Virus record (IMG/VR): IMGVR_UViG_3300031839_001157
Coordinates: 1-38,981 of that record
Reading direction: 5' to 3' (one strand)
Length of the DNA stretch: 38,981 nt
DNA from: a virus
Program-made: the position numbers and the translations under genes
The notes under the pieces: generated by a model
What the model was told of the DNA's origin: nothing
What the model saw: only the letters and a program-made list of their open reading frames with translations
Database searches by the model: none
Part shown: one piece after another, positions 38,401-38,981 of the stretch
How positions within the stretch are numbered: the stretch's first letter is position 1
Layout of the letters: each line of letters opens with the position of its first letter

Positions 38401-38981
38401 AACTTCACCCATAATCTTGCCTGCAATACGTTTCATTACAGCATTGACGTTTCCAGAGTAAGCGTGCAGGTCTGAGCCAACTCCTTGAAAAGAAGGAATC
38501 ATACGTGTTAGTTGATCAAACTGCAAAATCCATTTATCAAAGGCCTTGCGAGCAAAACCACGAGAGTCATCTGGTATTTGACTTTCAAACTTGCCGCCAA
38601 AGAAGTCTAAGCTATCTTTAACGTCAAAGCCCTGTGGACCCATTGCAAGTAATTTCTGGCTTTCTGTCCAGAACTCACGTTGTTTCTGTTGCGCCCTTTG
38701 ATATGCATCAAGATCTTTAGTAAGACGATCCAACTTCTTGCGCATATCTCTTCTTGACCGGAAGTTAACTAAGGTGTTGCTGGTTCCTTTCATTGCACCA
38801 ACAACGTCTCTCATCAGATCAGTAAGCACTCTAAGTCCGCGTTGAATTGGCGCAGGCAAAAGGTTCATTGCAACTTCATCTGGCTTATGCGCACGGTTCA
38901 TAGCCCACATTGAGATAAGGTTAGCCCTTACCTCTGCAGGATCGCTAACAGTATCCATAGCCTGCCGCACAACTTCAGTGT
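35362..38981 (-). CDS. Giant internal-virion-like protein, C-terminal part (partial at window edge)
   Basis: The frame enters from the right edge on the minus strand and ends at 35362 (about 1205 codons). It joins in frame with the N-terminal part starting at 1495 if the contig is circular, total 1704 residues. The region around 36480-36700 (segments QYNARVALIAGYNKAKADG, MESALEFARVVTYSGGKAN and GLGQAMYSLQGYNFGVLSMM) resembles the PLxRFG-type domain of large phage polyvalent proteins. A hydrophobic stretch near 36360-36420 could be membrane-active. The likely role is a virion-packaged protein ejected with DNA. The N-terminal portion of this part is charged and helical. No peptidase or polymerase motif is seen. 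Confidence 0.82.
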   Translation of the reverse strand, partial: TEVVRQAMDTVSDPAEVRANLISMWAMNRAHKPDEVAMNLLPAPIQRGLRVLTDLMRDVVGAMKGTSNTLVNFRSRRDMRKKLDRLTKDLDAYQRAQQKQREFWTESQKLLAMGPQGFDVKDSLDFFGGKFESQIPDDSRGFARKAFDKWILQFDQLTRMIPSFQGVGSDLHAYSGNVNAVMKRIAGKIMGEVDAAGNAQFSSRDDSLKFERVKKSPKLQSLRDDWMRAQNTHAKELSFGDLAEVEPELHKKLKDLKPSEREAVIHIKSRMSAAMKEFTDVEIPRIVRASNEALVTNYIASRYPDSLRENAMGLSNVMYEALTLMKSGDPASVEAGRTMLQKVASEFPDSDGFAKAYELAEKGFNGLETLKAQFKKKPYFFSEIRTGKFFVRWKDKDGKTGGAAFDSAKEAKAFEAKELKARGKEVIMVEGVRRGQPHFVGEDRVVSELARMDALNKSLVDSMTTLSDEQKQRLKAEFNYASEFEKDLMASDIIKNGSRRKLSDGRQYLDMFSTQMAYWNSATRKLNKKLFYHRYNYRQSDPAWRNDEKVAAHLGDLDQHIKNFFEPDTKIGKDIVQANAAYFLGLNFSSHAIELTQPVNTYVPELIARGESFLGAMKYIIQAEKEVGKFSALQIPSNLKRLAKVKLPFVGRLTESDKQKAYKGIDNHRFWDNKDYGELMEYAAERGEISMSWASEVIEPDPAANSDLSGLAMRGGEKSKNPLARWGITPAMNLARNSLKLYQQFTQYNARVALIAGYNKAKADGLDHKAAMESALEFARVVTYSGGKANRPVAMFEGTGAFRGLGQAMYSLQGYNFGVLSMMRRYGETAFNKTQYPDMTPTDRKNARKALTAMVIAQFASAGLVGLPFVGSAMALLEKYTGLEIEKEAREGLAGLLEDDEREDGGILADLILNGAANTFSKEVLPGAPDFASRLAVGGVMGLNPYDGWSLGQLMGPTGSIVENVSKGAINLIREGNPGQALEDVVPIAWKKPIHLLRHGGELRDSGGGKLIDANFGEKVAYAIGFTPQRIDRERTINRLQRKHEDVIRRKGIKVADSLSEMPASEARKEIERLAWSSEKVQMALDMGATEKAFSEFESEKQRLSGLVADRAEKEAFPRDARREATFKGSAGQEALLRSMGYSNEPSEVARLLKRAEVQSQLGSKPNLNQRSVMRASLIDRLMEDRPYLSRVVAAQIADQLLATL
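36091..36103. repeat. Copy of palindrome TTCAA-N3-TTGAA (intragenic)
   Basis: TTCAACGATTGAA within the giant virion gene; same core as the copy at 12546, followed by CCCGTCGG. Confidence 0.65.

Noticed and set aside
1-38981. Prophage or temperate lifestyle
   Set aside because: No integrase, excisionase, CI-like repressor or attachment site was recognised; the MarR-like gene alone is not enough.

Overview
The window looks like the complete genome, about 39 kb, of a podovirus-like tailed phage, present as a circular or circularly permuted contig. The minus-strand frame that runs off the left edge and the minus-strand frame that enters from the right edge join in frame if position 1 is placed after 38981, giving one 1704-codon virion gene. 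Spanin-like and lipoprotein genes imply a Gram-negative host. Almost no gene has a Shine-Dalgarno sequence, many starts sit in AT-rich context or in TAATG/ATGA overlaps, and the visible promoters are sigma70-like. I see no integrase, no phage RNA polymerase, no tape-measure gene and no tRNA, so a lytic short-tailed phage is most likely. Gene style resembles uncultured aquatic phages (inference).

Layout: two divergent arms leave a noncoding hub at 17.4-18.0 kb. The leftward (late) arm runs from 17.4 kb to position 1 and wraps to 35.4 kb. In order of transcription it holds: terminase small subunit; four small basic proteins; holin-like protein; overlapping spanin-like pair; N-acetylmuramoyl-L-alanine amidase; coiled-coil membrane protein; terminase large subunit; portal; scaffold-like protein; SU10/DUF5309-type major capsid protein; head-tail and tail proteins; a glycosyltransferase next to a sulfotransferase; disordered virion proteins; and the giant internal-virion-like protein.

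The rightward (early/replication) arm runs from 18.0 to 35.5 kb. It begins with small unknown genes and a structured 380-bp noncoding stretch that could be an origin or an RNA. It continues with a NlpC/P60-like lipoprotein, a zinc-ribbon-like protein, a MarR-like regulator and several unknown genes. The replication and recombination set follows: Cas4-like PD-(D/E)XK nuclease, DnaQ-like exonuclease, MazG-like hydrolase, Sak4/RecA-like ATPase, DUF669/SSB-like protein, ParB-DNA methyltransferase fusion, UDG-like domain fused to a family A DNA polymerase, SAM-methyltransferase-like protein, ATP-dependent DNA ligase, a small possible DNA-binding protein and a DUF3987-like P-loop helicase. The two arms converge with a 116-bp antisense coding overlap at 35362-35477.

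The points most worth following are: (1) eight exact copies plus one near copy of the palindrome TTCAA-N3-TTGAA spread over the genome, two of them inside terminator hairpins; (2) the UDG-PolA fusion, with substitutions in polymerase motifs A and C; (3) the glycosyltransferase-sulfotransferase pair inside the tail operon; (4) the structured noncoding region at 18.45-18.82 kb with a possible long-range helix; and (5) promoters placed so that the transcripts would be leaderless.
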